A stretch of DNA of 64,000 bases from Bacteroidota bacterium (GCA_017860295.1 JAFNAS010000013.1:1-64000); one strand, 5' to 3'. Positions 1 through 10,380 are shown, counted from the first letter of the stretch. Notes: generated by a model not told the origin, from the letters alone. Numbers and translations: made by a program.

Positions 1-281
1 AACTACCAAATATCTTTGCATCTTTTTTCAAAACTTTTTCCCTCTGCTTCAAGCTACAAAACACCTCCGTGTTTCTCCCTCAAAGCGGCTGCAAAGTAAG
101 GGGTAATATTTTGGAAAACCAAACCGGATTAAGAAAATAACCTCGAAAAAGTGCACATTTTGTGTAACAGCTTATCAAATAATCACCTCCTATGAGGGTT
201 ATTTTTTGAAATAGTTCGTAACTGATGCTTTTTGGTCTTCCAAAATTGGATTTTGATCGTTTTTTGGGGCTTTTTTGAACC
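1..281. other. Intergenic, no gene seen
   Basis: I see no convincing gene here. A TATCTTTG box at 11-18 resembles a Bacteroidota -7 element on the plus strand, but no plus-strand reading frame follows it. The minus ORF 80..373 overlaps the end of the CYTH gene and has a low-complexity basic composition, so it is taken as spurious. Confidence 0.5.
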
Positions 282-785
282 TTATTTTTCGTGAAATGGG
301 TATATAGAGTCTGTATTCTCCCATTTGGTGTATGGATTCTTTGTAAGAAAAGAGTTGTAAAAACGTGGATCACCTGTCACTTCTTGTCCCAGCCAAGAGG
401 GTTTCTCAAACGAAAACTCTTCTGATGGGAGTTCAATTTCGGCAATTATGAGTCCTGAATTATCGCCAAGGAATTCATCTACCTCAAAAATAAGCGACGA
501 ATTCGGAATGAGGTGCCTTTTTTTTTCAATTATTCCGGGCTCGCACAGCAGCATTAACTCTTTTGCCTCTTCAACGGAAATCTCTTTTTCCCACTCGTAG
601 CGACTGATTCCTGATTGGTTGTTCTTCCCTTTGATAGTTATCCAGGCATTGTTGTCGCAAATACGGATACGCACCGTTCTTTCGGGAACGGAGGAGAGAT
701 ACCCTTGTGTGATATGGATGGTATGGGTTATAAAGGGACAAAAATCACCTTTGATTAAGAATTTTCTTTCTATTTCGAGTGGCAT
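282..785 (-). CDS. CYTH domain protein (triphosphate tunnel metalloenzyme)
   Basis: This 167-residue protein has the CYTH signature ExExK at its very N-terminus (EIERKFL, residues 4-10), followed by alternating charged beta strands typical of the eight-stranded tunnel. Family members hydrolyse inorganic triphosphate, thiamine triphosphate or nucleoside triphosphates using divalent metal, in the cytoplasm. The length matches the short bacterial CYTH proteins related to Clostridium thermocellum TTM. The start is the ATG at 785; a TATCTTTG -7 box lies at 813-820 on the same strand, which fits a short leader. The gene is followed by no clear partner and is probably monocistronic. The exact substrate cannot be read from the sequence. 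An adenylate cyclase role is possible but less likely for this size class. Confidence 0.88.
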   Translation of the reverse strand: MPLEIERKFLIKGDFCPFITHTIHITQGYLSSVPERTVRIRICDNNAWITIKGKNNQSGISRYEWEKEISVEEAKELMLLCEPGIIEKKRHLIPNSSLIFEVDEFLGDNSGLIIAEIELPSEEFSFEKPSWLGQEVTGDPRFYNSFLTKNPYTKWENTDSIYPFHEK

Positions 786-812
786 ACAAATATCAGATTT
801 CTAATTTGTCGA

Positions 813-820
813 CAAAGATA
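813..820 (-). promoter_or_regulatory. -7 box (TAnnTTTG) for the CYTH gene
   Basis: The minus strand reads TATCTTTG, matching the Bacteroidota vegetative -7 consensus, about 28 bases before the ATG of the CYTH gene. Confidence 0.6.
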
Positions 821-824
821 AACG

Positions 825-862
825 AAAAAGCGACTATAGTATCTCCACTATAGTCGCTTTTT
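825..862. terminator. Bidirectional hairpin terminator
   Basis: Perfect 15-base arms AAAAAGCGACTATAG / CTATAGTCGCTTTTT separated by eight bases give T-runs in both directions. It sits just downstream of the stop of the large T9SS protein (stop at 880, minus strand), whose transcript it should end. Confidence 0.85.
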
Positions 863-879
863 ACGCAACAAAAATCATT

Positions 880-3800
880 TTACGGGTTGATGACCTTTTT
901 AGTGAACGTTCCTTTGTTGGTTACAACTTTTACTAAATATACTCCCGATATAGATGGTAAATCAAAAGAGATTTGGTTGCTATTCACATCTCTTTGCTTG
1001 TACATCTGTCCGGACGGAGTGTAGACAAATATTCGGTTGATCACATCCTGATTGAATATGGCGATATTAGTTTTGTTTTGAACAAGGGTAAGTCCAGATG
1101 TATCTTCTTCAGATGTTACGTTGCTCTTTTTAAACAATAACGTGAAATTCGGGGCAGAAGAGGCATTGGCAACCGAGAATGTATACGAGGTGGAATTCAG
1201 GTTAGTTACCGTGCCGGAATTGTCTTTAATATATACCTCTACAGTGTCGTTTTTTTGCGGAAGGGCAATCGTGTAATTGCCAGCAGCCGGAACGCTTACC
1301 TGTAACGGGACTTCCATGACAATGCCTTTGAACGGTAATATGTTTATTCCCAATCCGATAGTGCTATTTGAACTAAAGGTGCTCATTACAATATTATTGC
1401 CATTGGAGGTAGTTGACCAGTTGGGTAAATCTTCGAGTTCTACCACATCGGAGTTGGCATTGGGATGAAACAAAACATAGGTGCGACTCGATGTATTGTT
1501 TCCTTCTATATCCAGACGGAACTGTGTCGGTGCATCTGATGAAGCGGCTTCTGTTAAGCTTCGTGTACGTAATGGTGTTGTCGTCAATGCACTTGCAGGC
1601 TCTGGTACAAATTGTACTTTCGTCAACGTAGGAGATGCATTCCCATTCTTGATAAAACAAGCTCCGAATGGAGATAATCCGACACTTTGAAAATCGCTGA
1701 GAGTCCAGATGTCATAATAATCGCCATTCGAGTTGTATATAAAGACACCGCCTGCGTATCCGCCGATGCTGTTACTTGACGTCAGTGATCCGGGCCAATA
1801 TGTGTCCGTAAGTGACAGATATTTTATATAAGCTGATTGAGGGTACGGATTGCTAATAAAATTCCATCCTCTTTCGGTCCATGAAAGAGAACCCGATGTT
1901 GTATATGATAAACCAGATACATCTCCAGAGCTTAAATTTGAGAGAGTTACTTGCCCGTTTGATGGGAAAATAACAGTCTGAAGATAGGGTAGTTTGATCG
2001 AATTTAAGTTTAGAGAATAACCAGTTCCAACATTCAGAAGGGAAGAGGTCGTTAGGTTGCTCCATGCACTTTTATCCACTCCGTTTGCGGCTCGGGTGCT
2101 TTCGCTGTATTGCTGGATACGTACACTCGATTCGGGAGTTGCTCCTTCTAATTTGCTCACAGATACAGGATACGGAACTCCAAAGAAATTCCAGGCATGA
2201 ACGCTTGTGCTTCCTGTGACGTACAGCGGGAACGCTCGAACGTACAGAACGCTGTCGGCCGTGATCGATCCGTTGGTAATCATTGGCGGATTTAGTGAAG
2301 AAGCAACAATTGTACTGTCTTTAATTTCCAGCCACTTCGCTTTTAAAGTTGTGTTTCCTTCCATGTCGAACTTAGTACCGGATGTTATTAATACTTCGGC
2401 AGTGTCGTTCGATACGGTTAGCATGGAAATAGGAATCACGTATCCTTTTCGTAAATTTTTGATAGAATAGGCGGAGTAATTACCACTTATAGTAATTCCA
2501 TCCCATTTTTGGAATGCTCCCATATCTATTTTGCCATTATATTTACGCACTTTCCCGTTCAGATCGGTCGGTAAAGAATTGGCAGTAGCATCGCCGCCAT
2601 TCAGGCAAGGTGAAATTAAAAGCAGTTCGTAGTTTTTAGTAGCCGGACTTTTGAAGTTGGGTGTTCGTTCTCCCAGATCGATATTGCCAGTTCCTGATGA
2701 CCATGTTAAGGTTCCATAGGAAGAGGTTCCGGCACTATTGGTTATCGTTGGTGTAGTGCCGGAGATATTTCCGCCTCCGTTTTTCCATAAGATGGAGTTT
2801 TTGACAGTTGGAGTGGTAGTGCTTGACAAAATTGCGGCCCCGGTATTGTTGACAATGGTTGCATTTACTAAATTGGCATTGTTGGGACTTCCGGCAAAAA
2901 GCACTCCGTTGCCTCCATTATTGGCGATTAATACATTATAAGCACTGCCAGAACTGTTTAAACTCAATCCGCCTCCAAGGTTGTTGATTATATTACAATT
3001 CTGTATTTTTGCACTGTCGACTGTGATGGCATAATTGCCCGATGCTGCTCCTGTAATGGTGAAGCCATCCAGAACAGCTCCTTTGCTTCCGGCAGAGGAA
3101 GTATAACTGATCAGATTGGCACTAGCTGTCGCGTTTGAGGTAATAACTGTCGGATATTGCTTCAATAATCTGGCGTTGATTTTATTGATGGCATCAGCGG
3201 TGCTTGTGGGTTCAGTGCCTGGGGTGCCGACAAAACCTCCATAAAGTCCTAAATCTTTTTTCAGCAGGAACGTGGCGTCACTACTTGTCGAAGAAGATCC
3301 CGAACTGTTTTTCGACGGCAGATAACTGCCATTTCCAGCTGCTACCCAAATCTGGGTAGAATCGTTTATATTATACTGGTCGAGTGCATCTTGAATTGTC
3401 TTGAATGGAGTTGTCCAGCTCAATCCATTGGGGGTGCTGTTCGTTGAAGCATTGTTCACAAAATAATACAGAGCGGTTCTTTCGTAGCATCCGATATCAT
3501 ATACGGCATCGCGGAATATACCTCTGATGTCGGCACTCGGGAAGGTGGGGGCTCCAGAAGCGCTAGTGCTCCCAGCATTGATAAGCGATGACGAAGTTCG
3601 TAGGCGATAATCAGCTGAAGTAGTCGTTGTAGGATTAGCAAAACGGGCAAAGTAAGAGCCTCCGGACATAGCGGGAGGTGTGTTTGACGCATCCAATAAA
3701 ATACTTCCAGACCCTAAAGAACTCCCGTATCCACTTGGCCAAGCATTGTTTTTTTCATTATTTGTTGTTACTCCTGAAACGGTATTATTCCAAATTACAT

Positions 3801-6800
3801 TGTTATAGAAATAAAGCATGTCATTATTTCCAAATATGTGGATGCCTGAAGAGCGATTCGATGATGTATTGTTGGCAATAGTATTATTAATAAAATAACA
3901 GGCTGTCGAGTAGTTATTATATAGGCTTATCGACAATGCTCCGCCTGCATAATAAGCATAATTTCCATATATCAGGCAGTTGATTATATTCGATCCTCCA
4001 GCTCGAATATTGATGCCACCGGCATTGCTGTTGCCTCCAGAGCCAGAACCTGTAGTATTGTTGCGTATAATACAATTGTACAATGTTCCGCCGTCCATTT
4101 CTGCTCCGGCTCCGTCGTTGGTGGTACTTTGCGAAGTAGTATTTGACTCAACAATACAATTGCTTAATGTGAAATTAGGCAGTGTATATGCTCCCGCACC
4201 ACAAGCGTCATCTTTGCCGCTGGAACATGTTTGCATGTTTGCACCGGTAAGTATAAAACCGTCCCAAACCGTAGAGGTAGCGAGACCGGTACCGCCGCCT
4301 AAAAGAGTCGATGTATAAGGTGGTCCTAATACTCGAATGTCGTTTCCTCCATTCAGCGTAGTGGCATACTGAGTTGCATTACTAAGTACGACTCGCGAAG
4401 ACATATCTGCATTGTTATTGTTGGTCGTGCCATATTCGGGAAATGACCCGTAAACATTTACCCCTGAACGAATAACGAAATTGTTGGCCCATCCAGTCCA
4501 ATATCCACTGCTGTATTGAGCATAATCGCCTGAAGTATAGTTGGGATCCTTAGTATAACTCCCAGCGGCTACATAAACAGGTAATTGAGTGGATAAGGCT
4601 AATGACGTTTCAACGGCATTTTGTACGGTTGCCATGGCATTTGTCCAAGAAGTCCCATCCTTGTTTCCACGTCCATTTTGACGTACGTATACGGCTGTCT
4701 GATACGCGTTTCCTGTTGCTGTAAATGTTTGATTTGTAGAGCCTGATGCCAGATTGAACGTAGCACTTATGTTTGATTCGATGGTTGTAGGAGTGTATCG
4801 GATGTATAAAGTGCCTCCTGTCTTTCCAAGTGTTACGGAACCTCCCGAACTGCTCCATGTAGTATTGTCGCTGCTTAATTGGTAGGCGGCAGGTGCTATG
4901 ATAGTAATGGAGTTCGATAAATATTTACCTGTAACCGAGATAGTTTGTGAGGCAGAATTCGACCCGACAGCTTCGGCAAAGCTGATACTTGATGGTGATG
5001 TTGTGATTGAAGGCGTTTTTATGCTGCTTTTGGGAACGATTTCTCCCGTTGAGAGTATCTGAGCATCATGATATGTATTATCTGCGCTATTGAAAAATGT
5101 TATTTGACTTAATTGTGCAGAGGTTAATCCAGAAGTGTTCGTTCCAATGTACAATCTTTCAATAGTTCCGGCACTGCCATCCCAGCCACCTTGCCATCCG
5201 GTAACCGTAAGTATTTTTCCTGTAGTCCACGCTTTTGAGTCGCTACGGCTGAATTTTAGATTAAGAGTATTCGTCCCTAAAGCTATGGTGGAATTGTCTG
5301 TTAATGTGAGTGTTCCAACGATTTCTGAATATCCGGCGGCAAGAGTGCCTCCATTCATGGTAATAGGGGCGCTATTTGCTATAACATTGGTACTTCCAAG
5401 GGTCACAGTGCCAGCAGAAATTGTAGTCGTGCCCGAATATGAATTGTCTCCGGTTAATAGCATTGTCCCGTTGCCTGTTTTTGTTATGCCGTTACCGCCG
5501 GAAATATTTCCACTGATTGTCAAATCGTAAGTAGGGGAACCGTCAACTACATTAATGGCAATAGTACTGCCTAATAAAATATTGCAGTCAATAATAGCCC
5601 CATTTGAGCTATTATTGGAAGCGGTAACGATTACATCTCCGTTTAACGTAAGGGTATTATTTGAGAGTGTATTCCCGTTGTCAATGGTGAAGGTGCCATT
5701 AATTGTTGTGTTAGCTGCTAGTGTTTTAGTACTACTTCCTATAATTGTCAGGTTGTTGGCGGTGGTCCACCCGTTTCCGATGGCTTGTGCCGTGCTGCCA
5801 TTGTAGACATAATTGGCACTGGAACTATATGAACGAGAGCCTCTGACCTGAATTGATCCAGTATTAGTTCCGCTCTTGGAGATACCAGCTGTATTAGCAG
5901 TTGTGATAGTACCTCCTGCATTTAGTGTAAATGTAGCACCACTACCATCTAATACAGATGTGCCAAAGTCAACAGTGGTACCACTTGCTATTGTAAAATT
6001 AATCGTATTATTTATTGTTCCAGCACTTTTGGTAAAAGTCTGGATGGTAGTGCCTGTAAAGTTGATATTGGCAGTTCCGCTTCCGGTTTCACCGATAATA
6101 CCTCCGGATTGATTGAAATTACCGTTGAGGTTGATAATGGCTGAAGACCAATTGTCTGAATTGCCATTCAGGTAGAGAGTGCCTCCTGATAAGTTAAATG
6201 ATCCTCCTATGTTTACTGTTTCGGAGCCTCCTGTGTAGGTGCTTGTTGTACCATAAGCGTAAAGGGTACCTCCGGTTTGAATGAAATTACCGGCAATATT
6301 GAGCGTATTGACTCCGTTGCTTGAGTTTACGAGTCGCAGAGTTTTGTTATTAGTGCTATTGAGAGAGAAGCCTCCATTAACTGTTGTTAGGCCTCCTGCC
6401 AATGAAATGTCAGAGCTTTGTCCCGTGCAATTCCATGTGAAATTTCCGAATGATTGTGTTAGTCCGGAGGGGGCGGAGTAGGAGCTTCCAGTAACGAGAC
6501 AGGTTGAACTTGTCTCCCATGTAGCGGTAGGAATCGTTCCTCCGTCAATATCATGCTGATAGGAGCTTCCATTGTTGAATGCGATTGTGCCTGATTGTGA
6601 TATGGAACCTTGGTTCAACAGAGAGCCGTTTACGGTCAAATCAGTGTCGGTTCCATCAGCAATGGTTAGCGAGGTTCCATCGCTGATCGTTAGCTGTCCT
6701 CCACTGTCGACTGTGGTTTGGTCGATGGTTACACTATTGGTTACAGCTACGGTATTTCCACTCTGTATCGTAATAGTTCCATCGCTACTTGATGGAGTTG

Positions 6801-7449
6801 TCGTTGCTGCCATCCATGTTGCTCCATTATCCACTGATTGTTGCCACGTGGTGATGGAGTTCCAGTTGCCTGATGTTATCGAACGGAACTGTTTTGGTGA
6901 GGATATCGTCTGTGTGCCGCCGTCATAAAGAGTTCCTGAAAAAGAATAGCTATTGGTAAACGTGAAATTGGAGCTGGAAGGTGCAGCTACGGTAAGCGTA
7001 TGTCCTACACTAGCCGTGGAGTTTATGTCTGCTGTAATCCATAAGTAGTAAGTTTGCCCAGTAGAAAACCAAGGCCAATTTACATTAATTGTTACGGTAC
7101 TGCCTGATGATAAGGCAGGAATAGGATTACTTTGTAGCTGTGCAGAAGATAAATCATCTGTCGTATTTGTCCATAGCTTATATCCGGAAACACCAGATGC
7201 ATAGCTAATATCCGAAGAGGAGAAGGTTCCGTTTGCGACAAATGTAAACTTTGTGAAATTAGCACCATATCCACCAGATAAAATAAAGGAGGCTTTGTAA
7301 ATGGGCTGGTTTGTATATCCTTGAGGTAAATATGCAGCTGCAATAGCAGGGTTGGCTGAGGAAATTGCTATGGTTTGGCTGTATGTAAATTGGAATAAAG
7401 ATAGAAAAGATACAGCAACAAGGAATATTATTTTGATTTTGGTTCGCAT
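880..7449 (-). CDS. Giant T9SS-secreted beta-helix surface protein
   Basis: This is a ~2189-residue secreted protein. I start it at the ATG at 7449 rather than the TTG two codons upstream, because MRTKIKIIFLVAVSF begins a classic signal peptide (cleavage near YSQ). The first ~800 residues are Ser/Thr/Asn/Gly-rich, with repeated T-x-N-x-G-G-x-L patterns, including an autotransporter-associated beta-strand repeat near residues 660-700. An Ig-like segment follows near 815-915. Two right-handed beta-helix (pectate-lyase-like) modules begin near 920 (GRGNKDGTSW) and 1330 (NGLSWTTPFKTIQDAL). The last ~70 residues (RIFVYTPSGQMY to GTFTKKVINP) match the T9SS type A sorting domain, so export is through the T9SS to the cell surface. 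The role is probably adhesion or polysaccharide binding; no catalytic site was identified. Confidence 0.85.
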   Translation of the reverse strand: MRTKIKIIFLVAVSFLSLFQFTYSQTIAISSANPAIAAAYLPQGYTNQPIYKASFILSGGYGANFTKFTFVANGTFSSSDISYASGVSGYKLWTNTTDDLSSAQLQSNPIPALSSGSTVTINVNWPWFSTGQTYYLWITADINSTASVGHTLTVAAPSSSNFTFTNSYSFSGTLYDGGTQTISSPKQFRSITSGNWNSITTWQQSVDNGATWMAATTTPSSSDGTITIQSGNTVAVTNSVTIDQTTVDSGGQLTISDGTSLTIADGTDTDLTVNGSLLNQGSISQSGTIAFNNGSSYQHDIDGGTIPTATWETSSTCLVTGSSYSAPSGLTQSFGNFTWNCTGQSSDISLAGGLTTVNGGFSLNSTNNKTLRLVNSSNGVNTLNIAGNFIQTGGTLYAYGTTSTYTGGSETVNIGGSFNLSGGTLYLNGNSDNWSSAIINLNGNFNQSGGIIGETGSGTANINFTGTTIQTFTKSAGTINNTINFTIASGTTVDFGTSVLDGSGATFTLNAGGTITTANTAGISKSGTNTGSIQVRGSRSYSSSANYVYNGSTAQAIGNGWTTANNLTIIGSSTKTLAANTTINGTFTIDNGNTLSNNTLTLNGDVIVTASNNSSNGAIIDCNILLGSTIAINVVDGSPTYDLTISGNISGGNGITKTGNGTMLLTGDNSYSGTTTISAGTVTLGSTNVIANSAPITMNGGTLAAGYSEIVGTLTLTDNSTIALGTNTLNLKFSRSDSKAWTTGKILTVTGWQGGWDGSAGTIERLYIGTNTSGLTSAQLSQITFFNSADNTYHDAQILSTGEIVPKSSIKTPSITTSPSSISFAEAVGSNSASQTISVTGKYLSNSITIIAPAAYQLSSDNTTWSSSGGSVTLGKTGGTLYIRYTPTTIESNISATFNLASGSTNQTFTATGNAYQTAVYVRQNGRGNKDGTSWTNAMATVQNAVETSLALSTQLPVYVAAGSYTKDPNYTSGDYAQYSSGYWTGWANNFVIRSGVNVYGSFPEYGTTNNNNADMSSRVVLSNATQYATTLNGGNDIRVLGPPYTSTLLGGGTGLATSTVWDGFILTGANMQTCSSGKDDACGAGAYTLPNFTLSNCIVESNTTSQSTTNDGAGAEMDGGTLYNCIIRNNTTGSGSGGNSNAGGINIRAGGSNIINCLIYGNYAYYAGGALSISLYNNYSTACYFINNTIANNTSSNRSSGIHIFGNNDMLYFYNNVIWNNTVSGVTTNNEKNNAWPSGYGSSLGSGSILLDASNTPPAMSGGSYFARFANPTTTTSADYRLRTSSSLINAGSTSASGAPTFPSADIRGIFRDAVYDIGCYERTALYYFVNNASTNSTPNGLSWTTPFKTIQDALDQYNINDSTQIWVAAGNGSYLPSKNSSGSSSTSSDATFLLKKDLGLYGGFVGTPGTEPTSTADAINKINARLLKQYPTVITSNATASANLISYTSSAGSKGAVLDGFTITGAASGNYAITVDSAKIQNCNIINNLGGGLSLNSSGSAYNVLIANNGGNGVLFAGSPNNANLVNATIVNNTGAAILSSTTTPTVKNSILWKNGGGNISGTTPTITNSAGTSSYGTLTWSSGTGNIDLGERTPNFKSPATKNYELLLISPCLNGGDATANSLPTDLNGKVRKYNGKIDMGAFQKWDGITISGNYSAYSIKNLRKGYVIPISMLTVSNDTAEVLITSGTKFDMEGNTTLKAKWLEIKDSTIVASSLNPPMITNGSITADSVLYVRAFPLYVTGSTSVHAWNFFGVPYPVSVSKLEGATPESSVRIQQYSESTRAANGVDKSAWSNLTTSSLLNVGTGYSLNLNSIKLPYLQTVIFPSNGQVTLSNLSSGDVSGLSYTTSGSLSWTERGWNFISNPYPQSAYIKYLSLTDTYWPGSLTSSNSIGGYAGGVFIYNSNGDYYDIWTLSDFQSVGLSPFGACFIKNGNASPTLTKVQFVPEPASALTTTPLRTRSLTEAASSDAPTQFRLDIEGNNTSSRTYVLFHPNANSDVVELEDLPNWSTTSNGNNIVMSTFSSNSTIGLGINILPFKGIVMEVPLQVSVPAAGNYTIALPQKNDTVEVYIKDNSGTVTNLNSTSYTFSVANASSAPNFTLLFKKSNVTSEEDTSGLTLVQNKTNIAIFNQDVINRIFVYTPSGQMYKQRDVNSNQISFDLPSISGVYLVKVVTNKGTFTKKVINP

Positions 7450-8354
7450 AATCAATCGCAGTTAGATGGAAGTATATGGTTGCTTTTGGATTGAATGAAA
7501 GATATCATATTTATGCTCGTTATTTTGGATAAAAATACCGTATGTTAAAGTGAGAGAGGGTATTTTAGTGTGTATCTTCCAAAATAATATGATGGAAAGT
7601 GTAGCTATTTTCTTCATTGGAGGCGTCTATTTTTCTCATTTAGAATTAAAGAATATTTGTGATTTAAGCCTGAAATTTAATTGAAGAAAATTACTTTCAG
7701 ATACAAAAACTCACGTAATTGCAAAGGTATGAATAAAAGTTATTTAGAACCACAAAATTTAGATACGTTAGTATAATTTCAGCATATTAACATTCGGTTA
7801 GAATGAAAAATGATAAAAGATAATGAATTATCTGAGCATTATTGACTTATACTATCGATGATAGTATCTGTTTTGACGCTAACGTAAATTCGCTGCATTG
7901 AATATGAGATAGAATATTAGGGTACTCATTTAAGATGATTTGAGATGAATGGGAGGTGGATCCTAAAATTAGTTATCCGGTTTTAATTTTGGAGCGGCAA
8001 GTGGTCTGATGAAATAAATGTGCTAGACCGATGTATTTCTTACCGATTCATTCAGAGGTAGTAGTATACAAGTTTTTAATGTTGATTGGTAGTGCATGCA
8101 CTGACGGGGTATTAATGATTCGATTTGTATAAAATAAATATATGTAGTTTATTATGAGATTGTAGTTGCACCTTTTCATTTCGTTTTTTGATATGTCGAA
8201 GAATTTTCTATGGTTTTGTTTTTCGGATTTTCAAAATTGATTATTCGGCTGTTTAGTGCTGTGCGTATGAAATCCCGTTTGTTATAGGCTCTTGCTTCAA
8301 AGCGAATTGTCAAACTAAATCGGTTAATTATTTTTCAATTCCAAAATGAATAAC
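7450..8354. other. Long AT-rich intergenic region
   Basis: About 900 bases lie between the divergent surface protein and rpmE2. Apart from the two -7 boxes at its edges I see no reading frame, tRNA or clear hairpin terminator. A long untranslated leader for the surface protein is the simplest content. Confidence 0.5.
7722..7729 (-). promoter_or_regulatory. -7 box candidate for the T9SS protein
   Basis: CAAAGGTA on the plus strand reads TACCTTTG on the minus strand, matching TAnnTTTG. It would give a leader of about 270 bases before the large surface protein. Confidence 0.45.
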
Positions 8355-8362
8355 TACCTTTG
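8355..8362 (+). promoter_or_regulatory. -7 box for rpmE2
   Basis: TACCTTTG matches TAnnTTTG and lies 47 bases before the rpmE2 ATG, with a T-rich patch about 20 bases further upstream where the -33 element would sit. Confidence 0.6.
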
Positions 8363-8409
8363 CAGGCTCAAAGCTGAAAAGTCAACTAAATTAATTTTAT
8401 AAAACAACA

Positions 8410-8673
8410 ATGAAAGCAGGAATTCATCCGGAAAGCTATCGACCCGTAGCGTTCAGAGATATGTCGAATGGCGAGACATTTATCACTCGTTCGACTATTG
8501 CTACGAAAGAAACCGTTGAAATTGACGGGGTAACTTATCCTTTGGTAAAGCTCGAAATCTCTAGTTCTTCACACCCGTTCTATACAGGCAAACAAAAGCT
8601 GGTAGACACCGCAGGCCGTGTAGACAAGTTTATGAACCGTTACCAAAAGCACTTGGAAAACAAGAAAAAATAA
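8410..8673 (+). CDS. rpmE2: Large ribosomal subunit protein bL31, type B
   Basis: This 87-residue protein begins [15 protein letters not shown] and contains the bL31 core segments [27 protein letters not shown] and a terminal basic helix. It is the type B, zinc-independent form: the CxxC pair of type A is absent. It binds the 50S central protuberance and bridges to the 30S subunit. It is a monocistronic unit with its own -7 box upstream and a hairpin terminator downstream, as is usual for this gene in Bacteroidota. Type B paralogues in other bacteria are often zinc-starvation induced; nothing in this sequence shows that here. Confidence 0.97.
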   Translation: MKAGIHPESYRPVAFRDMSNGETFITRSTIATKETVEIDGVTYPLVKLEISSSSHPFYTGKQKLVDTAGRVDKFMNRYQKHLENKKK

Positions 8674-8700
8674 GTTCGTCACTTTCATGTTTAAACCATA

Positions 8701-8746
8701 AGAGGTCGTTTCAATCCAATTTGGGTCGAAATGACCTCTTTTTTTG
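8701..8746 (+). terminator. Terminator after rpmE2
   Basis: Arms AGAGGTCGTTTC / GAAATGACCTCT (one G-U pair) are followed by a run of T residues. Confidence 0.8.
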
Positions 8747-8798
8747 TTTGTGAGTTCTTTTGAGCAAAAGAAGGCATTTTCGTGTTCATCTTATTTCT

Positions 8799-8806
8799 TA
8801 ACTTTG
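8799..8806 (+). promoter_or_regulatory. -7 box for the polyferredoxin gene
   Basis: TAACTTTG matches TAnnTTTG, 33 bases before the ATG of the NapH-like gene. Confidence 0.6.
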
Positions 8807-8839
8807 CACTGTTTGTTCTGCTATTTAAATTAATATCGT

Positions 8840-10357
8840 ATGAAGTGGTTGAAGTGGATTCGTATTATTTTGGCTATCGGTTTGACGATGCCGGTTTTTT
8901 TGTTGTTTGTCGATTTTTTTCACCTGTTGCCGCATAATACCGCAAAGCTGGTTCATTTTCAGCTTTTGCCGGCTCTTCTTGGCGGATTCTGGGGTGCTGC
9001 AATATTTGTTTTATTACTCACGTTGATCTTCGGACGACTATATTGTTCTGTGATCTGTCCGGCCGGAGTATTGCAGGATGTTTTTAATCGGTTGACAGCA
9101 AGGGGTGTGAAAAAAAATCGTGCAAGGCGTTATTTCAAATACACCAAACCGAACAATTGGTTGCGCTATTCGGTACTGGCTCTGACGGTCATCGCCTTTG
9201 TGGCTGGTAGCTCTTTGCTTTTGATTCTGCTCGATCCTTACAGCAATGTAGGTCGTTTGATGAACGATCTGATACGTCCGGCGCTGATTCCTTTGAATAA
9301 CTTATTTGTCAATGAATCGGCAGTCGGCGATAGCTTTCTTCATCATATCAATTCACTGGGATTTGTGCTGGTGCCGACTGCAATTGCCACTTTGTTTCTG
9401 GTGGTAGTAGCGGTAATGTCGCTTACCCGTGGGCGACTCTATTGCAATACGATTTGTCCAGTGGGAACCTTCCTCGGACTGATTTCTCGTTTTGCTCCAT
9501 TTAAAATTGTGGTGGATCATTCGGTTTGCAACCATTGCGGGGTTTGCGCCCGTTCGTGCAAGTCGCAATGTATCGACTCAAAAAATAGTGTCATCGATCA
9601 TTCGCGTTGTGTCGATTGCTTCAACTGTCTTTCCACCTGCTCACAGAATGCGCTTAGTTACCGGTTTCAATTGTCTGAGAAGAAAGCCGAGGCTGCGATT
9701 GAAAATGTAAAGAACAGTTCCCGCCGTAATTTTCTGATTGCCGGAGCAACTGCCATTGCAACGGCTCCTGTTGCCATTGCACAAAACAAACTGGGCGTGA
9801 AGAAGGCAGAACCCATAATGCCTCCGGGTGCCGGAACGCGAGATAACTTCAATACCAAATGTACGGCTTGCCATTTGTGTGTATCGGAATGTCCCACGCA
9901 AGTGCTGCATCCTACGGCGTTCGATTATGGTATTATGGGTATGATGCAACCGAAAATGGATTTTGATAAAGGTTTTTGCCAACCCAATTGCACCCATTGT
10001 TCCAATGTTTGTCCGTCGGGAGCGCTTACTCCGCTAACCCGCGAGCAGAAGCATGTGACTCAGGTTGGTATTGCTCATTTTACACAGACCCGTTGTGTGG
10101 TTTATCTTGAAAATACTGACTGCGGCGCATGTTCCGAGCATTGTCCGACACAGGCTGTGAGCATGGTTGAGTACAAAAACGGCTTACGCATTCCGCATGT
10201 GGAGCCTGAAATATGCATCGGCTGCGGAGGGTGTGAATACATTTGTCCGGCTCCTACAAAGGCAATTGTAGTTCATGCCAATGTCGATCAGAAAAAAGCC
10301 AAGCCGATTCCCAAAGGCAAGGCTAAAGAAGAGAAAGTGGAAAGTTTCGGTTTTTGA
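8840..10357 (+). CDS. NapH/NapG-like membrane polyferredoxin
   Basis: This 505-residue protein looks like a fusion of a NapH-type membrane half with a NapG/NapF-type ferredoxin half. The N-terminal ~215 residues carry about four or five membrane helices and two CX3CP motifs (RLYCSVICPAG, RLYCNTICPVG) typical of NapH/NosR/CcoG. Two 4Fe-4S cassettes follow (CNHCGVCARSC, CVDCFNCLSTC). Then a twin-Arg-like segment RRNFLIAGATA lies near residue 293, and at least four more cysteine clusters follow (CTACHLCVSEC, CTHCSNVC, CGACSEHC, CIGCGGCEYIC). Family members pass electrons from the quinol pool to periplasmic or membrane reductases. No reductase gene lies next to it, so the partner is unknown. The internal RR motif and the tatC gene elsewhere in the window could be related, but that is inference. 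Confidence 0.85.
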   Translation: MKWLKWIRIILAIGLTMPVFLLFVDFFHLLPHNTAKLVHFQLLPALLGGFWGAAIFVLLLTLIFGRLYCSVICPAGVLQDVFNRLTARGVKKNRARRYFKYTKPNNWLRYSVLALTVIAFVAGSSLLLILLDPYSNVGRLMNDLIRPALIPLNNLFVNESAVGDSFLHHINSLGFVLVPTAIATLFLVVVAVMSLTRGRLYCNTICPVGTFLGLISRFAPFKIVVDHSVCNHCGVCARSCKSQCIDSKNSVIDHSRCVDCFNCLSTCSQNALSYRFQLSEKKAEAAIENVKNSSRRNFLIAGATAIATAPVAIAQNKLGVKKAEPIMPPGAGTRDNFNTKCTACHLCVSECPTQVLHPTAFDYGIMGMMQPKMDFDKGFCQPNCTHCSNVCPSGALTPLTREQKHVTQVGIAHFTQTRCVVYLENTDCGACSEHCPTQAVSMVEYKNGLRIPHVEPEICIGCGGCEYICPAPTKAIVVHANVDQKKAKPIPKGKAKEEKVESFGF

Positions 10358-10380
10358 TCGGTGTTTCCCGAACAATATTG

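Noticed and set aside
80-373. 97-codon minus-strand ORF
   Set aside because: Overlaps the 3' end of the CYTH gene on the same strand; low-complexity composition and no promoter.
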